From: an uncultured Christensenella sp.
GTDB lineage: Bacteria > Bacillota > Clostridia > Christensenellales > Pumilibacteraceae
Assembly: GCA_949948895.1 (NCBI GenBank)
Contig: CATLHE010000001.1
Coordinates: forward strand, 248,001 to 312,000
Direction of reading: 5' to 3'
DNA length: 64,000 nt
Shown here piece by piece: positions 16,237-24,807 of this stretch (the stretch's first letter is position 1; every line of letters begins with the position of its first letter). The position numbers and the translations under genes are program-made. The notes under the pieces were generated by a model. The model was not told the DNA's origin and did no database searches. It worked only from the letters and a program-made list of their open reading frames with translations.

Positions 16237-17443
16237 AATTATCTCCGCTTGCGCTTACGCCGGCAACAAACCCGGTAGCAAGCGCTATATGTAAATTATA
16301 CCCGCCCGTTAGAGCGTCGACGTCGAGCATTTCGCCGCATATATACAGTCCTCGGCACAGTCTCGACATCATTGTTTTGGGATATATCTCTTTCACGTTT
16401 ACGCCGCCGCATGTGACTACGGCGCGCTCGAAACCTTCCGTGCTTACGACTTTGAACTCGAAACGCTTCAACGCTTTTACGAGCGATTGCCGCTCGCCGC
16501 GCGTGATCACGTTTACGTGTTTATCGGGCGATATACCGCTACGGTCTATTATAAACGGAATGATCGATTTTGGCAACAATCCGTCCAATATATTTTTGAA
16601 GCTTTTATTTTGACCTGCGCCAAACTCGCGCAAAAGCCTGTCGTCGAGTTCTTCCGAAGTAAGCGCGGGCTTGAAATCGATATATGCGGTGTACGGCTTT
16701 TCGCGTCTTGATAAATATGCCGACATTGTCAACGCCACGGGTCCCGAAACTCCGTCGCGCGTTATCATCAAATCTCCGAATATCGGTTTGACGCCGTCCG
16801 CACCCAGCTCGATATTTTTAAGCGTGAGCCCTTCCGCCGACGAAAAATCGATATCGGTTTTAAGCCCGACAAGCGACGGTACGGGCGATATCATCTTGTG
16901 TCCGAATTTTTTGACGAATCTATACGCGCTACCGTCAGAACCCGTAGACGGATAGCTCAAACCGCCTGCGCACACGATCACTCTGTCAAAGCGCTCTTCG
17001 CCGCCGTCGTAACGCACCGAAAACTTATTTTCTTCGTTATTATACGATAAGTCGGATATCTTTACACCGAGCCTAAACTCGGCGTTATTCGATTTGGCGT
17101 ACGCTGTGAGCGCCTTTATGATATCGCTTGCCTTGTCCGACGACGGGAACGCGCGCCGACCGCGCTCGACTTTGGTTTTACAGCCGTTTTGCTCGATAAG
17201 CTCGACCGCATCGTACGGCGTAAACCTCGAAAGTGCGGAACGCAAAAACGGCGCGTTGGTTACAACGTTGGATAAAAAAGTCTCGTTGTCGCAGACGTTT
17301 GTAAAGTTGCATCTGCCTTTGCCCGTGATATATATTTTTTTGCCGAGCTTATCGTTATGATCGAACACGACGACTTCCGCGTTTTTTGCGCTGCCCGCCG
17401 CGACAAGCCCCGCCGCGCCACCGCCGATGATCGCTATTTTCAT
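16229..17443 (-). CDS. HI0933/BaiN-type FAD-dependent oxidoreductase
   Basis: 404 residues. The N-terminal Rossmann motif AIIGGGAAGLVAAGSA, the family signature LGKKIYITGKGRCNFTN, and the C-terminal LYICGEMLDVDALTGGYN that closes the FAD site define the HI0933-like flavoprotein family. The substrate of most members is unknown, although BaiN is linked to bile acid modification; naming this one BaiN would be over-reading. The 4-nt overlap with surE and 8-nt overlap with the cmk fusion put it in the ten-gene unit. Confidence 0.9.
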   Translation of the reverse strand: MKIAIIGGGAAGLVAAGSAKNAEVVVFDHNDKLGKKIYITGKGRCNFTNVCDNETFLSNVVTNAPFLRSALSRFTPYDAVELIEQNGCKTKVERGRRAFPSSDKASDIIKALTAYAKSNNAEFRLGVKISDLSYNNEENKFSVRYDGGEERFDRVIVCAGGLSYPSTGSDGSAYRFVKKFGHKMISPVPSLVGLKTDIDFSSAEGLTLKNIELGADGVKPIFGDLMITRDGVSGPVALTMSAYLSRREKPYTAYIDFKPALTSEELDDRLLREFGAGQNKSFKNILDGLLPKSIIPFIIDRSGISPDKHVNVITRGERQSLVKALKRFEFKVVSTEGFERAVVTCGGVNVKEIYPKTMMSRLCRGLYICGEMLDVDALTGGYNLHIALATGFVAGVSASGDNYD

Positions 17444-18174
17444 AGTTTAAAATCCGCTTTTTTCAAAATCGTTATTGCCGTTTTATCCGTCATATCCATT
17501 TTGAGCGGAGTTACGGTTATGTATCCTTCGCTACAGTAAAACTGATCGGATTTGTTTTCGGCGGGACGAGCCTTTACGAACTTATAATAACACACTCTGT
17601 TTTCATCTATCGCATAGTCTTCGTCGATAGCCGCGGTATCGCTCATCTTACATACTTTTACTCCGCGCGGCTCGCCTTTGGGAAAATTGATATTGATTAT
17701 CGTGTGCGGCGGCAAATCGACGGCGCAAATCGTTTTAAAATTATTTTTGACAAATGCTGCGCAACGCGCATAATCCTCCGCCGTCGGCGTGTAATTATGC
17801 AGCGATAACGCCACGCCGCGCAGATCGTAGTACGCCGCTTCAAACGCCGCGCCTACAGTTCCGGAATACATAATATCGCTACCGAGGTTTCGACCTCGGT
17901 TTATGCCGCTTATAATGATATCGGGCGAAACGAAAAGTTTTGTCAATGCAAGCTTAGCGCAGTCGGTAGGATGAGCGTCGACGGCACATACGGGATAATC
18001 ATAGCCCGACATTGTTTCATAACTAAACTCATCGTGAATGTTTATGGCGTGCGATTTTGCGGATTGTTGGAGCTTTGGCGCAACTACGCAAATATCATGG
18101 TCCTTAAATAAATCGGCGACGGCATGTAATCCGATAGAATCATAGCCGTCGTCGTTAACAAAAAGTATTCTCAT
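17440..18174 (-). CDS. surE: 5'/3'-nucleotidase SurE
   Basis: Metal-dependent nucleoside monophosphate phosphatase. 244 residues, close to the family length. Conserved ILFVNDDGYDSIGL (metal-binding Asp pair), SAKSHAIN, ISGINRGRNLGSDIMYSGTV and AVDAHPTDC are all present. It starts 7 nt after oadA and is followed with overlap by the flavoprotein gene. Confidence 0.95.
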   Translation of the reverse strand: MRILFVNDDGYDSIGLHAVADLFKDHDICVVAPKLQQSAKSHAINIHDEFSYETMSGYDYPVCAVDAHPTDCAKLALTKLFVSPDIIISGINRGRNLGSDIMYSGTVGAAFEAAYYDLRGVALSLHNYTPTAEDYARCAAFVKNNFKTICAVDLPPHTIININFPKGEPRGVKVCKMSDTAAIDEDYAIDENRVCYYKFVKARPAENKSDQFYCSEGYITVTPLKMDMTDKTAITILKKADFKL

Positions 18175-18181
18175 AGCGACC

Positions 18182-19579
18182 TTATATAGGTTGAACTTTA
18201 TTATCTTTGTCGTAAATGGTCTTGTCTATTCCGTGTAGCTTTGCCTCGCGCTTTTTGAAGAACGGTATCGCGAGCTGCGGGAACAGTGCGTAAGTCAATA
18301 CGTCCTCTTCCTGTATCGCGTATTCTTCGATCTCTTTTTTGTATGCGTCGAGTTCGGGCTTGATATTGTCGGCGGGACGGCAAGTAATGCGCGGCGTGTC
18401 GCCGATTATCTTTTTGACGATCTTGGCGTCGGGCTCCATGGGAAGCTTACCGTATTCGCCCGCGAGCACGCCCTTTGTCTCTTTCGTCACAGTCTTATAC
18501 CGCTCGCCCGCAAGCACGTTGAGCACGGCTTGCGTTCCAACTATCTGAGACGACGGTGTTACTAGCGGCGGGAAACCGAGATCGGCGCGAACACGCGGAA
18601 CTTCTTCCAAGACCGCAGTAAGTTTATCGGACGCATTCTGCTGTTTGAGCTGGCTTATAAGATTGCTCAGCATTCCACCCGGCACTTGATATATGAGCGC
18701 ATTTACGTCTACTTTTAACACCCTCGGATTCAAGAATCCGTCGGCAGTCAAACGCTCGGCGACTTTACGGAAATATTCCGTGCACTTATTGAGTTTTTCG
18801 AGATCGAGCCCCGTATCGTATTCTGTGCCCTTTAAGCTTGCAACAAGCGACTCCGTAGCGGGCTGGCTCGTGCCGTTTCCGAGCGGCGAAAGCGCGGTGT
18901 CGACTATATCGCAACCAGCTTCTATCGCCTTCATGTTTACCATATCGCCCGTACCCGCGGTGTTGTGCGTGTGCAAATGAACGGGTATCTTTACTTTGTC
19001 TTTTATGCGCGAAACAAGCTCATACGCAGTGTACGGCAACAGCAAGTTTGCCATATCCTTAATACAAATTATATCCGCGCCCATATTCTCGAGTTCTACG
19101 GCGAGGTTTACGAAGTATTCTACGGTATGGACTTTGCTCGTCGTATAGCACAGCGCAGCCTCGACCGTACCGCCGTACTTTTTGGTGCTGTCTATCGCCT
19201 GCTTCATATTGCGCACGTCGTTGAGCGCATCGAAAATACGTATAACGTCTATTCCGTTCTTTATGGAAAGCCTGCAAAACTCGTCTACTACGTCATCCGC
19301 ATAGTGCTTGTAGCCCAAGATATTCTGTCCGCGGAACAGCATTTGAAGTTTTGTATTGGGAATCGCTTTTCTGAGCGCTCTGAGCCTTTCCCACGGATCT
19401 TCGTCCAAATACCTCAGACACGAGTCGAATGTAGCGCCGCCCCATGCTTCCAAAGCGTAAAACCCTACGTCGTCCAACAGTTTTGCCGCAGGCAACATCT
19501 CGTCGAGACGCATGCGCGTCGCCGCTTGAGACTGATGCGCGTCGCGCAGTATCGTTTCCATTATTTTGACTTTACTCAT
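18182..19579 (-). CDS. oadA: Oxaloacetate/pyruvate carboxyltransferase alpha subunit without biotin domain
   Basis: TIM-barrel carboxyltransferase that moves CO2 between oxaloacetate/pyruvate and biotin. 465 residues with the ATG at 19579, chosen because GGAG lies 7 nt upstream and the longer upstream reading runs into the oadB gene. Seen: ETILRDAHQSQAATRM (metal-binding Asp), AWGGATFD, FRGQN, VHLHTHNTAGTG (metal-binding His pair), VPGGMLSNL. The C-terminal biotinyl domain of classical OadA is absent; biotin is carried by a separate protein two genes upstream. Confidence 0.92.
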   Translation of the reverse strand: MSKVKIMETILRDAHQSQAATRMRLDEMLPAAKLLDDVGFYALEAWGGATFDSCLRYLDEDPWERLRALRKAIPNTKLQMLFRGQNILGYKHYADDVVDEFCRLSIKNGIDVIRIFDALNDVRNMKQAIDSTKKYGGTVEAALCYTTSKVHTVEYFVNLAVELENMGADIICIKDMANLLLPYTAYELVSRIKDKVKIPVHLHTHNTAGTGDMVNMKAIEAGCDIVDTALSPLGNGTSQPATESLVASLKGTEYDTGLDLEKLNKCTEYFRKVAERLTADGFLNPRVLKVDVNALIYQVPGGMLSNLISQLKQQNASDKLTAVLEEVPRVRADLGFPPLVTPSSQIVGTQAVLNVLAGERYKTVTKETKGVLAGEYGKLPMEPDAKIVKKIIGDTPRITCRPADNIKPELDAYKKEIEEYAIQEEDVLTYALFPQLAIPFFKKREAKLHGIDKTIYDKDNKVQPI

Positions 19580-19598
19580 GATCCACTCCGAAAATAAA

Positions 19599-20762
19599 TT
19601 ACCCGCCGAATATCGACAACAACACGCCCGCCGCAACAGCCGAGCCTATTACTCCGGCAACGTTGGGTCCCATTGCGTGCATTAGTATAAAGTTATTGGG
19701 GTCTTCTTTTTGCGCCACCGTTTGCGATACGCGCGCCGCCATAGGCACTGCCGAAACGCCCGCGCTACCAATGAGAGGATTGACCTTGCCGTGCGTCAAG
19801 TGACACATAAGTTTTGCCATAAGCAATCCGCCTATCGTGCCCATCATAAACGCGACGAGTCCCAACAATACGATTTTGAGCGTGTCTAATGTTAAGAACG
19901 TATTGCCGTACGATTTTGCCCCGACGCACACGCCGAGGAAGATCGTTATAACGTTCATCAATCCGTTGCTCGCAGTATTAGCCAAGCGGTCAGTGACCAA
20001 ACATTCTTTTAAAAGATTGCCGAGCATGAGCATACCGAGTAGCGGCAACGAATCCGGGATTATAAGCCCGCAAATAAGCGTTATCACTATCGGAAAAACT
20101 ATTTTTTCGCGCTTGCTGACAGGTCTTAACTGCTCCATTTTTATGGCGCGTTCTTTCTTTGTAGTAAACAGCTTCATGAGCGGCGGCTGTATTATCGGAA
20201 TAAGCGCCATGTACGAATACGCAGCAACGGTTATTGCCGGTAAAAGATCGAACTGTTTGAGCATTGTCGTGACGTATATCGACGTAGGACCGTCCGCGCC
20301 ACCTATTATGGCGGTAGCGGCAGCCGCCGCGCCGTCAAAGCCCAAAAGCACCGCGCCAAACAGTGTTATGAATATACCGAGCTGTGCCGCCGCGCCCAAA
20401 ATGAAACTTTTGGGGCTTGCAATAAGCGGACCGAAATCGGTCATCGCGCCTATACCGAGAAAGATTATCGGCGGGAATATTACCCATTCCACGCCTTTTT
20501 CCATATAGTACAAAAATCCGCCCGCGCTCGTAGTGCCGTCCTCGAGCACCGTCGGGGCTTTCATGAGTATCTCGTGCGCACCCGGGATATTCACGAACAA
20601 CATACCGAAGCCTATGGGAACGAGCAACAGCGGCTCTTTCTTTAATCCGATCCCGACAAACAGCAAAACGCACGCGATAACAATCATCACGTAGTTCTGC
20701 CACGAGGATTGATAAAAGCCCGTGCTGTGCCATAGGTTTTTCATCATTTCGACGAAATTCAT
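19599..20762 (-). CDS. oadB: Na+-transporting decarboxylase beta subunit
   Basis: 387 residues, about nine to eleven membrane helices. It decarboxylates carboxybiotin and couples this to Na+ export. Signature region FGPLIASPKSFILGAAAQLG followed by ATAIIGGADGPTSIYVT, which contains the essential aspartate of the Na+ pathway, and the C-terminal HAMGPNVAGVIGSAVAAG. OadB, GcdB and MmdB cannot be told apart by sequence alone. Confidence 0.94.
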   Translation of the reverse strand: MNFVEMMKNLWHSTGFYQSSWQNYVMIVIACVLLFVGIGLKKEPLLLVPIGFGMLFVNIPGAHEILMKAPTVLEDGTTSAGGFLYYMEKGVEWVIFPPIIFLGIGAMTDFGPLIASPKSFILGAAAQLGIFITLFGAVLLGFDGAAAAATAIIGGADGPTSIYVTTMLKQFDLLPAITVAAYSYMALIPIIQPPLMKLFTTKKERAIKMEQLRPVSKREKIVFPIVITLICGLIIPDSLPLLGMLMLGNLLKECLVTDRLANTASNGLMNVITIFLGVCVGAKSYGNTFLTLDTLKIVLLGLVAFMMGTIGGLLMAKLMCHLTHGKVNPLIGSAGVSAVPMAARVSQTVAQKEDPNNFILMHAMGPNVAGVIGSAVAAGVLLSIFGG

Positions 20763-20774
20763 GAAACGCCCTCT

Positions 20775-21119
20775 TTATTTGATGTACGCAAGCACTGCGC
20801 CCGTTTCTACGTTGTCGCCTTTTTTAACGGCATACGTAACTACGCCGTCGGCGGGAGCGTTTATGTCGTTTTCCATTTTCATGGCTTCCAAAACGACGAG
20901 CTTTTCGCCTTTTTTAACGGTGTCGCCGTCCTTGTGCGCGACGGACAAAATGAGTCCGGGCATAGGCGACTTCAATTCCGTACCGCCCGCAACGACTGCG
21001 GGTTTTGCGGCAGGCGCGGGAGCGCTTACGGGCTCAACTGCGGACGCGGTCTCGCCGCCCACTTCCTCGACTTCTACGTCGTAGGATTTTCCGTTGACAG
21101 TAACGTTGAATTTACGCAT
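20775..21119 (-). CDS. Biotin carboxyl carrier protein of the decarboxylase
   Basis: 114 residues: an N-terminal domain (MRKFNVTVNGKSYDVEVEE), a flexible Ala/Pro linker (about 28-46), and a biotinyl domain with the biotinylation motif LEAMKMEN preceded by LKSPMPGLI. Corresponds to MmdC/GcdC or the detached C-terminus of OadA. The CT proteins on either side presumably share it. Confidence 0.95.
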   Translation of the reverse strand: MRKFNVTVNGKSYDVEVEEVGGETASAVEPVSAPAPAAKPAVVAGGTELKSPMPGLILSVAHKDGDTVKKGEKLVVLEAMKMENDINAPADGVVTYAVKKGDNVETGAVLAYIK

Positions 21120-21146
21120 AATTCCTCCGAAAAAACTGATTATTGT

Positions 21147-21485
21147 TTATTTTTTCCGTGATACACGGCGTATTACAAACTCGGGACACACCCCGTCGTT
21201 TTCGCTTTCCAAGACTACGGATATCGCCGCTGTGATAGCCGCGACGAGTTCTTCGTCGGACGCGGCGTCCGTTTCGTCCGCGACGGATTCTTGCTTCTTT
21301 TTCTTTTTGTTGCGTTCAAACAGTTTTTCTTTACCGAGCGCGGTATGCCCGAACAAAAATCCGGTCAGGTAGAATATCCCGACAAGCAGTGCGAGCACAG
21401 CCAAGACTATCAAAAACCCGATAAGCGAGTACAGCGCGATGTCGCCAAGCTTTGTGTCCGATGCAGCCAGAAACAGTACGTTCAT
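21147..21485 (-). CDS. Decarboxylase gamma/delta (OadG-type) subunit
   Basis: 112 residues: one N-terminal membrane helix (about 18-41, YSLIGFLIVLAVLALLVGIFY), a basic stretch (ERNKKKKK), then a polar C-terminal part with ELVAAITAAISVVLE typical of OadG/MmdD proteins, which anchor the carboxyltransferase to the beta subunit. The ATG at 21485 is preferred because GGAG sits 8 nt upstream; it lies 4 nt past the stop codon of the upstream carboxyltransferase. Confidence 0.85.
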   Translation of the reverse strand: MNVLFLAASDTKLGDIALYSLIGFLIVLAVLALLVGIFYLTGFLFGHTALGKEKLFERNKKKKKQESVADETDAASDEELVAAITAAISVVLESENDGVCPEFVIRRVSRKK

Positions 21486-21489
21486 GCTA

Positions 21490-22845
21490 TTACTCCACAT
21501 GCGCCAACAATGCGGCGATAAGGTACGAGCGCGTCAGGCTCGGGTCGATCACATTGTCGAAGTGCCCGCTCTTTGCAAGGAGCAAAGCGTCGCCGTTTTC
21601 TTCCGCATACGCAGTCGCGAGTTTTTTTGCGGCTTTATCTTTGTCTTTTGCCGTCTTGATCTCGTCGGCGTACAAAAGCCTTGCGGCGGCTTCCGATTCC
21701 ACTGCCGCAATCTGCGCGCCGTCCCAAGCTATTTTATACTCGCACGGCGAAACCAGCGCGGTGTATGCCGAGCCTATGGCTTTGCCCGTAACGACGGCAA
21801 ACGTATCAAGGTCGAGCGAGTTTATATGATAAATGAGGTTAGAGACTTCTCTTATCAGCCTTGCGTCGTTCGATCCGATCTCGGTGCCCAGACAATCGGT
21901 AATAAACACGATCGGGCACTCCGCGTTTTCGCAGACGTTTAAAAACTCGTCTATCTTGACGCACGCGTCGGCGGAAAGCCGCCCGTCGTTCTTGGATATA
22001 TCGGTAGCGACAACGCCGACGGTAACGTCCGCAAGCGTAGCGAAGCCCGTTTTTACTATCGGGGCAAACCCGTCTCTAAGCGGCAAAAAACTGCCCTTAT
22101 CGAATACTTCCTTAATTATCGCGTCGGCGGACGCGCCGAGCTTGAGAGTTTTACTTACTCTGTTGGAGTCGTCGCCCGTTTCTTTATTGTTGTAATACAA
22201 CTCGAGTATGTTTTTGAGCGTTGCTTTCAACTCGGTCTTTTTGACGATATTGGTAACTATACCGCGCTCGAGCAGTTGTTTGGCGGAGCCGACCGTCTTT
22301 TCGGACTCGCCCGTTTTTGCGGCTATCACGAGCGGCGACGCCGTTGCGGAAACGCCGTCCTCGTACGCTATTACAAAATCGCTTATCCCCGCTACGTATG
22401 CCGACAGCCCGAGGTTTTTGCCTTTGATGATAGATATTACGGGGACCTCGCCGTATGCTACGGTAAACGCGCGGAGTATATCGCCGTAACCGTCGAGACA
22501 GTCTATGCCTTCGGCTATTCTTGCGCCCGAAGTATCCCACACAGCTATAAGCGGCTTGTCCATACGCACCGCGTTATTGACCGCGCGCGTTATCTTTTTG
22601 GCGTTGAGCGCGCCGATCGAGCCTTTGAGCACGGCGGGGTTTGTAGCAAACACACACACCGCAGTACCGCCTACGGAAGCGAACCCGCTTACCACGCCCT
22701 CGCCGGGCGCTTTCGCAAAATCGTCCGAACACATAAAAGCGTCCGTCTGAACGAAAGATTTTTCGTCCGCGAACGCGTCGATAAAAGCAAGTATATCCTT
22801 ATTGGCAGCCGCAAGCTCGCTTTTGGCGTTCTTAAAAGTCTCCAT
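21490..22845 (-). CDS. Acyl-CoA carboxyltransferase-like subunit (MmdA/PccB family)
   Basis: 451 residues of the two-domain crotonase-fold carboxyltransferase family. Visible: GEGVVSGFASVGG, LKGSIGALNAKKI (usually GGSLG..), DTSGARIAEGIDCLDGYGDIL (usually DSGGARIQEG), and in the second half FITDCLGTEIGSNDARLI and GKAIGSAYTALVS. Shorter than the usual 510 or so residues and with altered oxyanion-loop motifs, so the acyl-CoA substrate (methylmalonyl-CoA, glutaconyl-CoA or other) is not determinable. The ATG at 22845 follows GGAGGAG. First gene of the ten-gene unit. Confidence 0.82.
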   Translation of the reverse strand: METFKNAKSELAAANKDILAFIDAFADEKSFVQTDAFMCSDDFAKAPGEGVVSGFASVGGTAVCVFATNPAVLKGSIGALNAKKITRAVNNAVRMDKPLIAVWDTSGARIAEGIDCLDGYGDILRAFTVAYGEVPVISIIKGKNLGLSAYVAGISDFVIAYEDGVSATASPLVIAAKTGESEKTVGSAKQLLERGIVTNIVKKTELKATLKNILELYYNNKETGDDSNRVSKTLKLGASADAIIKEVFDKGSFLPLRDGFAPIVKTGFATLADVTVGVVATDISKNDGRLSADACVKIDEFLNVCENAECPIVFITDCLGTEIGSNDARLIREVSNLIYHINSLDLDTFAVVTGKAIGSAYTALVSPCEYKIAWDGAQIAAVESEAAARLLYADEIKTAKDKDKAAKKLATAYAEENGDALLLAKSGHFDNVIDPSLTRSYLIAALLAHVE

Positions 22846-22875
22846 AACTCCTCCGCACAAAATATCACAGTTTAT

Positions 22876-22904
22876 ATTGTAGCATCAAACGAATTTTTTT
22901 TCAA
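22876..22904 (-). promoter_or_regulatory. Promoter of the decarboxylase-to-rpsA unit
   Basis: TTGAAA (22904-22899), 17-nt spacer, TACAAT (22881-22876) on the minus strand, about 24 nt of leader before the GGAGGAG and ATG at 22845. No other comparably good promoter was seen before the terminator at 12386. Confidence 0.75.
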
Positions 22905-22945
22905 CAAAATCAAAGCGCCTTTTTCACGCTTTACCGAAAAAATTT

Positions 22946-23647
22946 TTACAGCGATTTTAAATACGTGACTTCGCGTTCGCTCAAATACCGCCACTCGCCG
23001 CGAGACAGTCCGCCAAGCCTGAGCTCACCGACCGCTACGCGTTTCAAAAACAGAACGCGCCGACCCAAGGATTCGATCATATTTTTGATCTCGTGATTTT
23101 TTCCTTCCGTTACGGTTATAGAAAGCCTCGTGCTGTTATTCTCGACGCCGATCACCGCGACTTCCGCGCCGCTGTATTTGACGCCGTTATAAGTTATTCC
23201 GCCGCGCAGGCGCTTGAGTTCTGCCGCGGACGGCTCGCCTTCTACGCGCACGGTATAAGTTTTTTTGACGCCGCTTTTCGGGTGCGCTATCTTATTGGCG
23301 AGCTCGCCGTCGTCGGTTATAAGCAGTAAGCCTTCGGTATCGTAATCGAGCCGACCGACGGGAAACAGGCGCCTGTCCGTTTTGATAAAATCGAGCACCG
23401 TTTTTCTGCCCTTGTCGTCCTTGACCGTGCATACACAGCCCTTAGGTTTGTTGAGCATAATGTATGTTTTGCGGCGGCTTATACCTACGACGTTGCCGTC
23501 CACTTCGACTATATCGTTATCGCCGATATCGGTAGCGAGCTCGGTGATCGTTTTGCCGTTTACTTTGACGCGCCCGTCAATGACCAGAGCTTCGCATTTT
23601 CGGCGGCTGTCTATGCCGCAACTGCTTAAATACTTGTTTATACGCAT
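22946..23647 (-). CDS. rluB: RsuA/RluB-family pseudouridine synthase
   Basis: 233 residues: an N-terminal S4 RNA-binding domain (MRINKYLSSCGIDSRRKCEALV), then the catalytic domain with FPVGRLDYDTEGLLLITDDGEL containing the catalytic aspartate, and a C-terminal EGKNHEIKNMIESLGRRVLFLKR. It isomerises a uridine in rRNA; RluB (23S) is the most likely type in Bacillota. Confidence 0.93.
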   Translation of the reverse strand: MRINKYLSSCGIDSRRKCEALVIDGRVKVNGKTITELATDIGDNDIVEVDGNVVGISRRKTYIMLNKPKGCVCTVKDDKGRKTVLDFIKTDRRLFPVGRLDYDTEGLLLITDDGELANKIAHPKSGVKKTYTVRVEGEPSAAELKRLRGGITYNGVKYSGAEVAVIGVENNSTRLSITVTEGKNHEIKNMIESLGRRVLFLKRVAVGELRLGGLSRGEWRYLSEREVTYLKSL

Positions 23648-23696
23648 AACTATTCCTTCCGTTTAATCATAGTCGATTTTATAATAAAAATCAAGC

Positions 23697-23730
23697 AAAA
23701 CTTACTTCTTTTGAAAACTTACTTCTTTTG
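23697..23730. repeat. Tandem pair of a 17-bp repeat followed by its inverted copy
   Basis: AAAACTTACTTCTTTTG occurs twice head to tail (23697-23713, 23714-23730). The second copy forms a 12-bp perfect stem with AAAAGAAGTAAG (23732-23743). The motif ACTTACTTCTTTT recurs at about 52380-52393. Confidence 0.85.
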
Positions 23731-23847
23731 GAAAAGAAGTAAGCAAGAAAACTTTAAGCAAAAGAGAAAATAGTTTGTTTGGTATTACATTTTTTATTTT
23801 TCTTCTTACATGTACTTTTTGAAAAGAAGTAAGCAAGAAAACTTTAA
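23731..23847. repeat. 27-bp direct repeats spaced exactly 90 bp
   Basis: The sequence starting GAAAAGAAGTAAGCAAGAAA and ending ACTTTAA is found at 23731-23757 and again, identical, at 23821-23847. Each copy is preceded by a T-rich stretch able to pair with its first half. No reading frame is present. Confidence 0.9.
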
Positions 23848-23871
23848 ATGATTGCGTAATTTTTAACAACA

Positions 23872-23900
23872 CAAAAAATAAACGCTTTATATTGCGTTTA
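23872..23900 (-). terminator. Terminator behind the lipoprotein carboxypeptidase
   Basis: Stem TAAACGC / GCGTTTA (23879-23885, 23894-23900) with an 8-nt loop, followed on the minus strand by a run of T. Confidence 0.8.
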
Positions 23901-23913
23901 CTTTTTACTTCTC

Positions 23914-24807
23914 TTATTCTCCCGAAAATGCTTTATCCATAAGTCTCATACATTCTTGGAACATATCGCCGCAGTTTAGCACCGTGCAAATGTACGTTTT
24001 GCCGTCTCGCGTCGCGGAAGATACCAAACACCTTCCCGACTTTTTGGTAAAGCCCGTTTTTATACCGTTACCACCCGCATAATTGAAAAGTATTTTATTC
24101 TTGTTGGGAAAGCTCCTCATATAGTCGTGATTGGCATACGGCGTTTTATGTCGCTTTGTCGCGACGATCTCTCTGAACAGTTCGTTTTTCATGGCATAGT
24201 ACGATATCTTGCAAAGATCGTACGCGGTAGTATAATGCTCGTCGTGATGCAGACCGTGCGGATTGACAAAATTGGTGTTTTTCGCGTCCGCTTTTTTTGC
24301 GGTTTCGTTCATCATTTTGGCAAACCCTTCCACGCTTCCGCCCACATGTATGGCAAGCGCAACGGCGCAGTCGTTACCCGATTGAAGCATCAAACCGTAA
24401 AGGAGATCGCGGACGGACAGCATTTCGCCTTGCTGTAAATACAGCGACGACCCTTCTACGCCTACAGCTTCTCTGGGAACGGGGCGCGGAAGATCGAGAT
24501 TGGTACAGTTGTCTATGACGGTTATAGCCGTACATATTTTGGTCGTGCTGGCAGGCTCGCGCTTTTCATCGCAGTTTTTATAATAAACAAGCTCGCCTGT
24601 ATCGCCGTCCACGAGCGCCATAGAGGTGGCGGAACTCGATACGCTCACGCCTTGACCGAGCGCATAATCGGTCATTACCGTCTCACATACAGTATCATTG
24701 AGCATATTATCATAATGCGCGTTTGTCATATCTTTTTCACCATGCGCACAACCCACAAGGCTTACTGCCGCAAGCGCGGCGGCAACGATAGCAGACTTTT
24801 TCATCAT
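23914..24807 (-). CDS. Lipoprotein D-alanyl-D-alanine carboxypeptidase (DacF-like)
   Basis: 297 residues. The signal peptide ends in the lipobox LVGC (Cys at about 20), so the protein is probably lipid-anchored outside the membrane. Penicillin-binding motifs of the S11 family: STTK (SxxK), SGN, and KTGF. It trims pentapeptides in peptidoglycan or spore cortex. It lacks the C-terminal beta domain and membrane helix of longer DacF/DacA proteins. Starts with an ATGA overlap to gerW, so cotranscribed. Confidence 0.9.
   Translation of the reverse strand: MMKKSAIVAAALAAVSLVGCAHGEKDMTNAHYDNMLNDTVCETVMTDYALGQGVSVSSSATSMALVDGDTGELVYYKNCDEKREPASTTKICTAITVIDNCTNLDLPRPVPREAVGVEGSSLYLQQGEMLSVRDLLYGLMLQSGNDCAVALAIHVGGSVEGFAKMMNETAKKADAKNTNFVNPHGLHHDEHYTTAYDLCKISYYAMKNELFREIVATKRHKTPYANHDYMRSFPNKNKILFNYAGGNGIKTGFTKKSGRCLVSSATRDGKTYICTVLNCGDMFQECMRLMDKAFSGE

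Noticed and set aside
19580-19636. 19-residue extension of OadA starting MRRACCC
   Set aside because: Overlaps oadB, and the ATG at 19579 has a proper ribosome binding site and gives the normal N-terminus.
23697-23847. Possible CRISPR array
   Set aside because: Only two copies of each repeat, spacers of different type, self-complementary sequence and no cas genes.
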